Shown: in pieces, positions 61,217 through 64,000 of the stretch
Layout: every line of letters begins with the position of its first letter
Position numbering within the stretch: position 1 is the stretch's first letter
Assembly (NCBI GenBank): GCA_024291935.2
Contig: CM044312.1
Location: 46,568,001-46,632,000 of the forward strand
Length of the DNA stretch: 64,000 nt
DNA from: Okapia johnstoni
Lineage: Eukaryota; Chordata; Mammalia; Artiodactyla; Giraffidae
Direction of reading: 5' to 3'
Translations under genes and position numbers: made by a program
Notes under the pieces: model-generated
Told to the model about the DNA's origin: nothing
Seen by the model: only the letters and a program-made list of their open reading frames with translations
Database searches by the model: none

Positions 61217-62833
61217 GTTGTTTTTAGAAAATTTTAGTTTTGCTGAAGTATAGATTCTTAATTTATTCTTCATGTATTCTTACTTTCTAAGAAAAAATTT
61301 ACTAACTAAACTTGTAATGATTTTTTTCTTGTCTTCTGTTAAATTTTGTAGTCTTGGAGTCTTTTAAGCCTGTTAACCATTTTATTTTTGTGAATGGTGA
61401 GTTGTGGTATATATAGTAAGGATATTCAGTTGATCCAACATTATTTGTTGAAAAGACTTTTTTCTCTATTGAATTGCTCAAAGCATAAAGTGTATTTCTT
61501 TCCTTCTTTTTTAATTAAAAAAAGTTTTTTAATTGACTGTGCTGTGAGGCTTGTGGGATCTTAGTTCCCTTACCAGGGATTGAACCATGCCCCTTGCAGT
61601 GAAAGCACGGAGCCCTAACCACTGGACCACTAGGGAATTTCTAGCATAAAGCATATTTAAACCTTTTTTTTCTTACACAAAACACTCAAAATGAAATTGG
61701 CCAAGTTACCTTTTCATCATGTTTTAAAACTCCTTTCCTTTAACATTCTAAGTTGTAGAGAAGAGCAGTGTTTAAGAAATATACCTAGAGATTGTCTTGG
61801 TCAGGAAACCCCAATTAATATCTGGAAACAACGGCATTATAAATATGTGATTTTTATTACCTCCTGGGCTTCCCAGGTTGCACTAGTGGTGAAGAGCCCA
61901 CCTACCAGTGCAGGAGGCATAAGAAATGCAGGTTCAATCCCTGGGTTGGCAAGATCCCCTGGAGGAGGGCATGGTAACTCACTCCAATATTCTTGCCTAG
62001 GGAATCCCATGGACAGAGGAGCCTGGCGGCTACAGTCCAAAGGGTCACAAAGAGTCGGACACAACTGAAGCAACTTAGAATGCATACATGCTTGCTTTAC
62101 CTCTTTTCCAAAAGTAATCTATGTTTATTGTGAAATCTTAGACATTATGGAAATAAAGAATAATGATGGTGAAAAAATACCATTATGATCCTGATCCCCA
62201 GAAATAAGAGCTATTAATAGTTTGGTTTATTGAATTCCCTGGCAGTCCATAGGACTCTGACCTTTCACTACTGAGGGCCAGGTTTCAATCCCTGGTTGGG
62301 GAACTAAGATCGTTCCCACAAGCTGCACGATGCAACCAAAAAAGTTATTTTTTTGTTTATCTTTTTCTACGTATATATCATATAAAACCGTGTTAAACAA
62401 CTTTTGAAGCAAAAATGGAATTATACTGTATATTTTGTTTTGGAACTTGATCTTTTCAATTAACGTATCTTGACATTTTTCCTTGTTCATTTGTAGATCC
62501 GTTTGTTGTTTTTCAGTAAATACATTCTGTTCCATTGTATGAATATAAAATGATTTATCCAGTCTTCCACTGACAGACATTTTGGTTATTTCAATTTTTA
62601 TAACTTTACAATAGTGTTATAGTAAACATTCAGCACAAGCATGTTTGTATAGATATTGGCTGTATATGGATTTAAAATCTTTTGGTAATTATACTAATTT
62701 CGTTTAGGATGAGAAAACAAAATGCAATAAATATGCTGATGAACTTGCAAAAATGGAGCTGAAATGGAAAGAACAAGTGAAAATTGCTGAAAACATAAAA
62801 CTAGAACTAGCTGAAGTAGTGGACAATTACAAA
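17881..62833 (+). CDS. TAX1BP1: TAX1BP1, autophagy receptor and A20 adaptor; exons 2-13, partial at 3' end
   Basis: Twelve coding exons join in frame: 17881-18042, 26771-26873, 32519-32706, 35549-35707, 43699-43847, 43941-44031, 49012-49197, 55139-55363, 55907-56053, 57408-57531, 58790-58893 and 62708-62833. They total 1764 nt or 588 codons, and every junction is GT-AG. The product matches the mammalian protein (human about 789 aa) from residue 1 to about 588. It contains an N-terminal SKICH domain (about residues 15-125), a non-canonical LC3-interacting motif MLVV at 140-143, and a long Glu/Lys/Leu-rich coiled coil from about 150. The family acts in the cytosol as a selective-autophagy receptor (ubiquitin cargo, ATG8 proteins, FIP200/NAP1 through SKICH) and as an adaptor for the deubiquitinase A20 that dampens NF-kB signalling. 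The C-terminal zinc fingers are off the window. The identity is firm; the functions are family knowledge. Confidence 0.97.
19335..19590 (+). repeat. Bov-A2 SINE, 5'-truncated
   Basis: Begins mid-monomer at CAGTGTACTCTTGCCTGG. The second monomer is complete and ends at an AGC-repeat tail. Confidence 0.9.
20886..21172 (-). mobile_element. BovB LINE 3' end (minus), joined to a SINE
   Basis: The + strand starts at the TCAGT-repeat terminus and reads the antisense of BovB C-terminal codons ([31 protein letters not shown]). BovB homology stops at CACCCAGGACT and SINE sequence follows without a gap. Confidence 0.88.
21173..21290 (-). repeat. Bov-tA 5' portion (minus) fused to BovB
   Basis: The sequence TCTCTGTCCATGGGATTCTC through CCCAACCCAGGGATCAGACC is the reverse complement of the SINE head and central body. 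In sense order the element reads SINE head, then BovB tail. Confidence 0.8.
23231..23350. repeat. local tandem duplication, period 69 bp
   Basis: CCTGCTAGGAGAAGAGTG to GCTTGAACTTTA (23231-23282) is repeated with few changes at 23300-23350. Confidence 0.85.
23548..24402 (-). pseudogene. EEF1AKMT2: EEF1AKMT2 (METTL10) processed pseudogene, antisense in TAX1BP1 intron 2
   Basis: Read on the minus strand, an ATG at 24402 opens 122 codons matching the N-terminus of this eEF1A lysine methyltransferase, including [17 protein letters not shown] and GEIWFGEES. No introns interrupt the match. The SAM-binding motif I, DIGTGNG in the parent as I recall it, reads DIGTGV here because six nucleotides are missing, so the glycine-rich loop is destroyed. 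A one-base insertion after the [15 protein letters not shown] stretch shifts the frame. Homology resumes in another frame ([17 protein letters not shown]) and continues to VAALVFQK near 23720, followed by 3'-UTR-like sequence. A run of 17 T at 23548-23564 is the retrocopy's poly(A) tail on the + strand. I found no clear target-site duplication. Confidence 0.9.
24840..25380 (-). repeat. MIR (minus), split by a CHR SINE
   Basis: MIR antisense phrases lie on both sides of the insertion: AGTGCCAAGTGTCTTTACAG before it, and ATTATCTCCATTTTAAAGAG then CTTATAACTAGTAAGTGA after it. The order and spacing are those of one element. Confidence 0.7.
24957..25254 (-). repeat. CHR-type tRNA-Glu SINE (minus) inserted in MIR
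   Basis: Runs from TTTATTTTATGGCTGTGCTG to the head complement TTTTACCATTGAGCCACCAG. A diverged duplication of the MIR target (TTATCTTCATGTTTTAA and TTATCTCCATTTTAAA) flanks it. Confidence 0.82.
25400..25520 (-). repeat. MIR fragment (minus)
   Basis: GTCAGGCACTCTGCCAAGTG and the following AATTTAATCCTTCTAACTAT are MIR antisense hallmarks. Confidence 0.65.
25896..26105 (-). repeat. Bov-tA SINE (minus)
   Basis: The reverse SINE body contains GGACTGTAGCCCACCAGGCT and CCGACCCAGGGATTGAACC, and ends at CCACTGAGCCATCATGG. Confidence 0.88.
26771..26873 (+). CDS. TAX1BP1: TAX1BP1 exon 3 (residues 55-88)
   Basis: The acceptor TTTCCTTTAG ends at 26770 and the donor is TTCAAG|GTAAGA. The exon is 103 nt, phase 0 in and phase 1 out. 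It encodes [14 protein letters not shown] through VNCVLAFQ. The Trp- and Tyr-rich strands are typical of the SKICH beta-sandwich fold shared with NDP52 and CALCOCO1. Confidence 0.97.
27740..27921 (-). repeat. L1 3' fragment (minus)
   Basis: TTCATTCATCTATTAATATC, then GCTTCCAAGTTTTGGCAG and AACATCCATGCACAGG, are antisense L1 sequence near the end of ORF2 and the 3' UTR. Confidence 0.65.
27922..28040. repeat. 47-bp-arm inverted repeat (hairpin) made from a SINE head
   Basis: The left arm 27922-27968 starts TCTTCCCATGTAGCACTAG. The right arm 27994-28040 is its reverse complement at 45 of 47 positions. The 25-bp loop lies at 27969-27993. The arms are two opposed copies of the Bov-tA tRNA-like head. 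Confidence 0.93.
27932..28195 (+). repeat. Bov-tA SINE with a duplicated, inverted head
   Basis: A normal head (27932-27970) is followed by an inverted head, then a short unrelated bridge near 28041-28067, then the usual SINE body from GACATGGCAACCCACTCCAG to GACTGAAGCGACTTAGCATG. Confidence 0.85.
29285..29556 (-). repeat. CHR-type SINE (minus), diverged
   Basis: GCGGTGGCTTCCCTTGTTGT, CTCTAGAGCACGGGTTCAG and the shortened head complement CACTGCACCACCAGAGAAAT are recognisable. Confidence 0.75.
29660..29832 (-). repeat. Bov-A2 SINE (minus), truncated
   Basis: One monomer plus the start of a second, flanked by a 10-bp duplication AGAGCTGCTT (29650-29659 and 29833-29842). Confidence 0.88.
29985..30093 (-). 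repeat. short tRNA-Glu SINE fragment (minus)
   Basis: TTAGTTCCCCAACCAGAGGT and TCCTAACCACTGGATCCATA are the reverse of the common CHR-like short SINE. Confidence 0.65.
30095..30970. repeat. old L1 (L1M-type) 3' UTR remnant
   Basis: The order of phrases ACTGGTACAACACTATTGAC, GTTTGTGATAGTTCCTCATT, AATGTTCCTCATTTTGAGTT and TTGATCACTTGATTAAGG matches the 3' UTR of ancient mammalian L1 families as I recall it. Confidence 0.6.
31390..31488 (-). repeat. Bov-tA fragment (minus)
   Basis: GTGTCCCAACTCTTTGCAAC and GGTAGCCCACCAGGCTCCTC are seen; the middle of the body is deleted. Confidence 0.75.
31553..31741 (-). repeat. short tRNA-Glu SINE (minus) next to a T-rich run
   Basis: CAGTTTCCTGACCAGGGATC and CTAGCCATTGGACCACCTGG identify the reversed SINE. 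A pyrimidine run (T13, C, T8) at 31718-31740 abuts its head side and may be a separate tail. Confidence 0.65.
31930..32040 (-). repeat. MIR fragment (minus)
   Basis: ACAGATAAGAAACTGGGGCTC then AGTGGTAGAGCTGGGATTCC are MIR antisense hallmarks. Confidence 0.65.
32519..32706 (+). CDS. TAX1BP1: TAX1BP1 exon 4 (residues 89-151), end of SKICH domain and LIR motif
   Basis: The acceptor CTCCTTTTAG ends at 32518 and the donor is CTTGAG|GTAGGT. The exon is 188 nt, phase 1 in and phase 0 out. It encodes [17 protein letters not shown], then RGASTPFQF, which closes the SKICH domain, then MLVV at residues 140-143. MLVV corresponds to the non-canonical LC3-interacting motif known in TAX1BP1 (LVV) and NDP52, and it is intact here. 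Confidence 0.97.
34998..35160. repeat. local tandem duplication, period 83 bp
   Basis: GATTTCCATTCAAGAAGAGG starts both units, at 34998 and 35081. Both continue through TACATATTTTT to AAGAAAAG(T/C)CCAGAATTG with scattered substitutions and small indels. Confidence 0.9.
35312..35386 (-). mobile_element. very short L1 3'-end insertion (minus)
   Basis: A T-rich run followed by TTGGAGGCTAATTACAATAT, the antisense 3' end of a ruminant L1. Flanked by GATTCATGAA (35299-35308 and 35387-35396). Confidence 0.8.
35549..35707 (+). CDS. TAX1BP1: TAX1BP1 exon 5 (residues 152-204), coiled coil begins
   Basis: The acceptor TGTTTTATAG ends at 35548 and the donor is CAAAAG|GTTAGT. The exon is 159 nt, phase 0 on both sides. 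It encodes [17 protein letters not shown] through DQLQAEQK. The Leu/Ile/Val heptad spacing amid Glu and Lys marks the start of the long central coiled coil. The donor is weaker than its neighbours (GTTAGT). Confidence 0.96.
36467..36655 (-). repeat. L1 3' fragment (minus)
   Basis: TGTAGTGTAGTTGATTCACA, TTTCAGGTATATAGCAAAG and TCTTTTCCCATGTAGTCC are antisense ruminant L1 sequence, parallel to the copy at 40170. Confidence 0.7.
36884..36998 (-). repeat. Bov-A SINE fragment (minus)
   Basis: TCTTTGCGACCCCATGGACT through TTGGAGTGGGTTGCCATGTC. Confidence 0.85.
37140..37281 (-). repeat. short tRNA-Glu SINE (minus)
   Basis: TTAGTTCCCTGACCAGTGAT and TTTTAACCATTGGACCTCC; a G-rich run replaces part of the tail side. 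Confidence 0.7.
38122..39514 (-). mobile_element. BovB LINE (minus), 3' part with largely open RT
   Basis: On the minus strand a 192-codon frame (39332-38754) carries reverse-transcriptase motifs, including [17 protein letters not shown] and an intact YADD. A 153-codon frame (38590-38129) carries the C-terminal region. The 3' terminus is the TCAGT repeat at about 38122. Frameshifts separate the two frames. The 5' side is truncated at 39514, where it meets a second BovB. Confidence 0.92.
39515..40130 (-). mobile_element. older BovB fragment (minus)
   Basis: The same antisense RT region is seen again (CATCTATTTGCCATGAAGGG, AACCTGCATACAGGTTTCTC), but with many small deletions and no long frame. 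It is therefore clearly older than its neighbour. Confidence 0.85.
40170..40810 (-). mobile_element. L1 3' end (minus)
   Basis: Antisense L1 3' UTR and the ORF2 end: TATAGTTGATTTTCAGTGTT, CCATTGTATGTATGTGTATT, ATGGATATTAGTTGGCTTCC, GCAGTGAACATTTGGGTGC. Confidence 0.85.
41828..42021 (+). repeat. Bov-tA SINE with exact target-site duplication
   Basis: Head GGGCCTCCCTTGTGACTCAG through GACACAATTGAGTGACTTCC. A 14-bp duplication CTGTAGAGTTAACT flanks it (41814-41827 and 42022-42035). Confidence 0.93.
42910..43045 (-). repeat. MIR fragment (minus)
   Basis: CGATTCTCATAATTTTATAA, CCTTATTATCTCCTTTTTGC and AAGTCTTGTAAGTTAGC keep the MIR antisense order. Confidence 0.6.
43077..43267 (+). repeat. Bov-tA SINE, 5'-truncated
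   Basis: GATGGTAAAGAATCTGCCTG through GGGTTGCAAAGATTCAGACA. Confidence 0.87.
43699..43847 (+). CDS. TAX1BP1: TAX1BP1 exon 6 (residues 205-254), coiled coil
   Basis: The acceptor TGTTTCTAAG ends at 43698 and the donor is GACAG|GTATTT. The exon is 149 nt, phase 0 in and phase 2 out. It encodes [18 protein letters not shown] through EKETELD. The first residue is Ala where I recall Gly in the human protein. Confidence 0.96.
43848..43940 (+). other. TAX1BP1 intron 6, only 93 bp
   Basis: GT at 43848 and AG at 43940. AT-rich with no repeat. Its length is near the practical minimum for mammalian introns. Confidence 0.95.
43941..44031 (+). CDS. TAX1BP1: TAX1BP1 exon 7 (residues 254-284), coiled coil
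   Basis: The acceptor TTTAACTCAG ends at 43940 and the donor is TATAAG|GTAATT. The exon is 91 nt, phase 2 in and phase 0 out. It encodes [17 protein letters not shown] through EKDEKELYK. It is separated from exon 6 by a 93-bp intron, by far the shortest in the gene. Confidence 0.96.
44060..44530. repeat. ancient mammalian interspersed repeat, family not assigned
   Basis: The phrase order ATATTGCCCCAAAACTTAGTG, GCTGAGTGGTTCTGGCTCAG, GGAGGATGTGC, then AATTAGGCTCCACTTCTTTA is familiar from human and cattle genomes. I cannot name the family. Confidence 0.5.
45215..47100 (-). mobile_element. L1 LINE 3' segment (minus) of a 5'-inverted insertion
   Basis: Antisense L1 runs from the 3' UTR (TTTTTATTGAGATACCATTG) into ORF2. 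The minus frame at 46926-46705 encodes [20 protein letters not shown], typical of ORF2. It stops at AGCTTTGTAGTAT (47100), deep in ORF2. Confidence 0.88.
47148..47978 (+). mobile_element. L1 LINE 5' segment, inverted relative to its 3' segment
   Basis: ORF2 sense-strand sequence upstream of the other segment: ATGATCATCTCAATAGATGC, CTATTTGCAGATGACATTAT (the RT active-site region) and AAATACCAATGATATTTTTC, ending at ACCACAAAGCTACAGT. That end overlaps the other segment's breakpoint by about 18 nt. An A16 run and about 31 bp of filler (47101-47147) separate the two. Confidence 0.85.
48145..48185. repeat. GA/GT simple repeat
   Basis: Alternating (GA)n and (TG)n tracts followed by purine-rich sequence. 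Confidence 0.85.
49012..49197 (+). CDS. TAX1BP1: TAX1BP1 exon 8 (residues 285-346), coiled coil
   Basis: The acceptor CACTGTTTCAG ends at 49011 and the donor is AGTAAG|GTAAGT. The exon is 186 nt, phase 0 on both sides. It encodes [13 protein letters not shown], then [18 protein letters not shown], then LLTTSSK. It enters the part of the coiled coil reported to drive oligomerization in the human protein (about residues 320-420). Confidence 0.96.
49290..50790. repeat. old L1 (L1M-type) 3' UTR remnant, split by a SINE
   Basis: TTCAGACTTATAGAAGAGTTG, GTCAGTTGTAGGCATTGACA, GAATTCAGACTTGTCTGAG, CTCCACAATACTCTTTGACC and TTCTAGAAAGGTATTTCGAA follow the order of old L1 3' UTRs as I recall them. A Bov-tA interrupts at 49554. 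A T-rich run lies at 50680-50703. Confidence 0.55.
49554..49765 (+). repeat. Bov-tA SINE
   Basis: Head GGGGCTTCCCAGGTGGTGC through GGACATGACTGAGCACACGT, with a CA-rich tail. Confidence 0.9.
50884..51184 (-). repeat. Bov-tA SINE (minus) with internal tandem duplication
   Basis: The normal reverse body is followed by a first head-side unit (about 50962-51062) and a second copy of the same unit (51063-51184). Each starts AGAATACTGGAGTGGGTA and ends GGGAAGCCC. Confidence 0.9.
51226..51434 (+). repeat. Bov-tA SINE (plus), facing the previous one
   Basis: Head AGCTTCCCTGGTGAGTTGG through GTTGGACACAATTGAGTGAC. Only about 41 bp separate it from the reverse SINE to its left. Confidence 0.9.
51566..51967 (-). 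mobile_element. BovB LINE 3' end (minus)
   Basis: Starts at the AGTTCAGTCGCTCAGTC terminus. The minus strand encodes [16 protein letters not shown] and [17 protein letters not shown]. 5'-truncated at about 51967. Confidence 0.92.
52223..52339 (+). mobile_element. 117-bp L1 3' UTR insertion with 15-bp target-site duplication
   Basis: The L1 3' UTR end (GGGAGGAAGGTTCAAGAGGG, GATTCATGTTGATGTATGG, CAACATGATATTGTAATTAT) is flanked exactly by AAAAACCCTTTCTTG at 52208-52222 and 52340-52354. Confidence 0.92.
52469..52658 (-). repeat. Bov-tA SINE (minus) with exact target-site duplication
   Basis: GTGAAAGTCGCTCAGTTGTG through CTTTACCATTTGAGCCGC. Flanked by CCTTTCTTTAA at 52458-52468 and 52659-52669. 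Confidence 0.92.
52670..53700 (-). repeat. diverged old L1 (minus), interrupted
   Basis: AATAGCTGCATAGTAATG, TGATGCAGTAAACATTCTTGT and AATAAATTCCTCAAAGTACAG follow the antisense order of old L1 ORF2/3' regions. The parts at 52670-52900 and 53100-53360 are weaker. Confidence 0.5.
53375..53489 (+). repeat. short tRNA-Glu SINE (plus)
   Basis: Head AGCTCCCTAGTGGTCTAGTG and an A11 tail, flanked by AACAGCTT (53367-53374 and 53490-53497). Confidence 0.82.
54830..54996 (+). mobile_element. old BovB 3' fragment (plus)
   Basis: GAGGATAAGATGGTTAGATAG, TCAGTGACTCAATGCACAT and GGAAGTCTGGTGTGCTACAG match the BovB C-terminal and 3' region with heavy divergence. Confidence 0.75.
55139..55363 (+). CDS. TAX1BP1: TAX1BP1 exon 9 (residues 347-421), coiled coil and oligomerization region
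   Basis: The acceptor CTTTCTTCAG ends at 55138 and the donor is GATCAG|GTAAAG. The exon is 225 nt, phase 0 on both sides, so skipping it would keep the frame. It encodes [17 protein letters not shown] through [12 protein letters not shown]. Its first residues (EDIFIL) differ from the human EDTCFL as I recall it, so a cysteine is replaced here. Confidence 0.96.
55364..55906 (+). other. TAX1BP1 intron 9
   Basis: GT at 55364 and AG at 55906. 543 bp, AT-rich, with no repeat recognised. The exon 9 frame stays open about 25 codons into the intron, which I take as chance. Confidence 0.9.
55907..56053 (+). CDS. TAX1BP1: TAX1BP1 exon 10 (residues 422-470), coiled coil
   Basis: The acceptor TTGTTTCTTAG ends at 55906 and the donor is CAATCG|GTAAGT. 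The exon is 147 nt, phase 0 on both sides. It encodes [17 protein letters not shown] through [10 protein letters not shown]. It is strongly conserved with the human protein. Confidence 0.96.
56054..57407 (+). other. TAX1BP1 intron 10
   Basis: GT at 56054 and AG at 57407. About three quarters of it is one L1 insertion. The remaining flanks show nothing else. Confidence 0.9.
56130..57120 (-). mobile_element. ruminant L1 LINE (minus), 5'-truncated, fairly young
   Basis: A poly(T) tail complement at 56126-56146 is followed by antisense 3' UTR and the ORF2 C-terminus. The minus frame from about 57120 encodes [19 protein letters not shown] and [11 protein letters not shown] of the cysteine-rich end. 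Target-site duplications TTGTTATACCTTTT (56116-56129) and TTGTTACACCTTTT (57121-57134) differ at one base. Confidence 0.92.
57408..57531 (+). CDS. TAX1BP1: TAX1BP1 exon 11 (residues 471-511), linker between coiled coils
   Basis: The acceptor TTTTGAATAG ends at 57407 and the donor is CTACAG|GTAGAA. The exon is 124 nt, phase 0 in and phase 1 out. It encodes [16 protein letters not shown], then [20 protein letters not shown]. The segment is Ser/Thr/Asn/Pro-rich and breaks the heptad pattern. It is the fastest-changing part of the coding sequence here compared with my recall of the human protein. Confidence 0.95.
57532..58789 (+). other. TAX1BP1 intron 11
   Basis: GT at 57532 and AG at 58789. 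AT-rich, apparently unique; no repeat recognised. Confidence 0.9.
58790..58893 (+). CDS. TAX1BP1: TAX1BP1 exon 12 (residues 512-546)
   Basis: The acceptor CCTTGTTACAG ends at 58789 and the donor is TTGCAG|GTGAGC. The exon is 104 nt, phase 1 in and phase 0 out. It encodes [17 protein letters not shown] through YNKCKQLLQ, resuming the coiled coil. An open frame continues upstream into intron 11, but the strong acceptor and the phase match fix this boundary. Confidence 0.96.
59015..59178 (-). repeat. CHR-type SINE fragment (minus)
   Basis: GGGCTTCAGTAGTTGTAGC through TTCTTTACCACTGAGCCACC. Confidence 0.82.
59283..59396 (+). repeat. short tRNA-Glu SINE (plus)
   Basis: Head GGGAATTCCCTGGTAGTTCAG, box-B-like GGGTTCGATCTGTGGTTG, A7 tail. 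Diverged flanks AAATCATGATC and AAATCGTGATT. Confidence 0.78.
59928..60139 (+). repeat. Bov-tA SINE with exact target-site duplication
   Basis: Head GGGCTTCCCAGGTAGTGG through CAGGACTGAAATGACTTAAC. Flanked by ACTATAGTAATT at 59916-59927 and 60140-60151. Confidence 0.93.
60410..61490 (-). repeat. old L1 (minus), interrupted by Bov-A2
   Basis: Antisense L1 order continues across the SINE: GGCTTGCCTTTTTATTTCC before it, and TAGTTTTGCTGAAGTATAG then ATTATTTGTTGAAAAGACTT after it. Confidence 0.65.
60908..61215 (+). repeat. Bov-A2 SINE (dimer) ending in a long CA repeat
   Basis: Two GGAGAA(A/G)GAAATGGCAACCC monomers joined by CACTTTCTTTCTTTC. The tail is (CA)n at about 61168-61214, roughly 23 units. 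Confidence 0.93.
61530..61642 (-). repeat. short tRNA-Glu SINE (minus)
   Basis: GTGGGATCTTAGTTCCCTTA through CTAACCACTGGACCACTAGG. Flanked by AGCATAAAGTGTATTT and AGCATAAAGCATATTT (61482 and 61643). Confidence 0.85.
61866..62082 (+). repeat. Bov-tA SINE
   Basis: Head GGGCTTCCCAGGTTGCACTAG through GACACAACTGAAGCAACTTAG. Confidence 0.92.
62100..62695 (-). repeat. diverged old L1 (minus), interrupted by a short SINE
   Basis: AATACATTCTGTTCCATTGT, CACTGACAGACATTTTGGT and CAATAGTGTTATAGTAAACA follow antisense L1 order. The part before 62228 is weaker. Confidence 0.5.
62229..62343 (+). repeat. short tRNA-Glu SINE (plus)
   Basis: Head TTGAATTCCCTGGCAGTCCA, box-B-like GGTTTCAATCCCTGGTTGG, ending GCACGATGCAACCAAAAAA. 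Confidence 0.8.
62708..62833 (+). CDS. TAX1BP1: TAX1BP1 exon 13 (residues 547-588), last coding exon in the window
   Basis: The acceptor TTTCGTTTAG ends at 62707 and the donor is TACAAA|GTAAGT. The exon is 126 nt, phase 0 on both sides. It encodes [18 protein letters not shown] through LAEVVDNYK. Skipping it would remove exactly 42 codons in frame. That equals the difference between the 789- and 747-residue human isoforms as I recall them, but I cannot confirm that this is the exon involved. Confidence 0.96.
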
Positions 62834-63312
62834 GTAAGTTTAATATCTATAAAGCTTGAGGCATAATACCTGATACTTTTGAAAAGTGCTGTCTGTAATT
62901 TTGTCAGTCTAAAGTTGTAACATGGGTAACTGAGATAGCATTTTCATAATATAGATAAATATGTACTATGTAGTTATGTTGAATATAGTTCATTAACTGT
63001 GAACTGAGAAAGTGGTTACCCATATGCATTGTACTTGTGGCTTTCATTTTGTATATTCATATGGACATGACTGAAGCAATTTAATACTAGCAACATGGCT
63101 GTTAAAATTATATCTCTAAATCATGCTTAGATTTTAAGATGAAAAGTGATCATTTCATGATCCTTGTTCACTTAAAATGGTTTGTGAAATTATTCTAGAG
63201 CTTTGGTGTTTTTCTGGGAGTATAATAAGATATGATCAGTAATTTAAAAAATTTATGCAAAGGTTTGAAAATTTTTAACCAAAATGTGTTACTTCTGATC
63301 ATTAATGATTAT

Positions 63313-63351
63313 GCAGGCAGGTTCTTTACTGTCTGAGCCATCAGGGAAGCC
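63313..63351 (-). repeat. Bov-tA head fragment (minus)
   Basis: GCAGGCAGGTTCTTTACTGT then GAGCCATCAGGGAAGCCC, the complement of the tRNA-like head only. Confidence 0.8.
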
Positions 63352-63656
63352 CAAGCAATACAGTCTTAATTAAGAAGACTATTTTTGCTGAGGTAACATT
63401 AGGTAACAAACAAGACTGTTTGGTAAATGATGTTTGTAAAAATGTTGGGGAAAAAATCAGTAGGCTGTCTAACTAATTAATAAGTAGAAAAAATACTTTC
63501 CCTCTAAATAATAAAGTATGATCTTATATATTTTAAGGCCTGTGCATGTGTGTATACTTTGCATTTTGTAGGCCTAGAAGTTCTAAATGTTTTAAATTTG
63601 CTCTGTCATAGCTAATTGTACCTGTAATCTAATTTTTAAATACAGCACTCTTAAAG

Positions 63657-63749
63657 AGTGGGGATGGTCTTTATCATTGCCTCCTGTACAATGTCACGAA
63701 CCTCCGTCCATAGTTCTTCAGACACTCTCTCAGATCTAATCCCTTGAAT
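63657..63749 (-). mobile_element. BovB LINE, inverted 5' segment
   Basis: Read on the minus strand it matches BovB ORF2 just upstream of the RT domain (AGAACTATGGACGGAGGTTC, GACATTGTACAGGAGGCAAT). It abuts the sense segment at 63750. Confidence 0.82.
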
Positions 63750-64000
63750 CTAACAGAAGCAGAAAATATTAAGAAGAGGTGGCAAGAATACACAGAAGAA
63801 TGTACAAAAAAGATCTTCATGACCCAGATAACCACGATGGTGTGATCATTGGACTAGAGCCAGACATCCTGGAATGCGAAGTCAAGTGGGCCGTAGGAAG
63901 CATCAGTACGAACAAAGCTAGTGGAGGTGATGGAATTCCAGTTGAGCTATTTCAAATCCTGAAAGATGATGCTGTGAAAGTGCTGCACTCAATATGCCAG
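63750..64000 (+). mobile_element. BovB LINE, sense segment, continues past the window
   Basis: Encodes TEAENIKKRWQEYTEE, then LEPDILECEVKWAVGSI and KASGGDGIPVELFQILKDDA, the same RT region as the element at 3280-3540. It is cut by the window end. Confidence 0.92.

Larger units (their letters stand above)
58894..62707 (+). other. TAX1BP1 intron 12
   Basis: GT at 58894 and AG at 62707. Holds eight or more SINEs and diverged L1 pieces. The stretch 59410-59915 shows nothing I can name. Confidence 0.88.
62834..64000 (+). other. TAX1BP1 intron 13, runs off the window
   Basis: The donor GTAAGT is at 62834. The next coding exon is not found before 64000. Contains SINE scraps (about 63062-63084 plus; 63313-63351 minus) and a BovB. 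Confidence 0.88.

Overview
The window is mammalian nuclear DNA from a pecoran ruminant, probably a bovid. It is packed with ruminant-specific retroelements: Bov-tA and Bov-A2 SINEs, BovB (RTE) LINEs, CHR-type tRNA-Glu SINEs and ruminant L1. It also carries a split, intron-rich gene with consensus GT-AG junctions. The repeats cannot say which bovid it is.

The one confidently identified functional gene is TAX1BP1 (TAX1-binding protein 1, also T6BP or CALCOCO3), on the + strand. A CpG-island promoter and a non-coding first exon lie near 10.7-11.05 kb. Coding exons 2-13 run from the ATG at 17881 to 62833. I placed all twelve coding exons by splice sites and reading frame. They sum to 1764 nt, exactly 588 codons, with every phase consistent. 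They encode the SKICH domain, the non-canonical LIR (MLVV) and most of the central coiled coil. The remaining ~200 residues, including the C-terminal ubiquitin-binding zinc fingers, lie beyond the right edge.

Layout: 1-10.6 kb is intergenic. It holds SINEs, a BovB LINE split by a solo class II (ERVK-like) LTR with a 6-bp target-site duplication, a probable second LTR near 6.4-7.0 kb, and an ancient MIR. The CpG island follows at about 10.66-11.64 kb. From 11 kb to the right edge is TAX1BP1. Intron 2 holds an antisense processed pseudogene of EEF1AKMT2 (METTL10), a lysine methyltransferase that acts on eEF1A. Introns 5, 7, 8, 10 and 12 hold large BovB and L1 fragments. The window ends inside another BovB in intron 13.

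I found no novel multi-gene system. The unusual features are structural and come from retrotransposition: the BovB/solo-LTR nest, a SINE folded into a 47-bp-arm palindrome in intron 3, a SINE/BovB chimera, a BovB-BovB microhomology junction, a twin-primed L1, and a BovB with an inverted 5' segment at the right edge. Family names for repeats come from recall of consensus sequences, not a database search.
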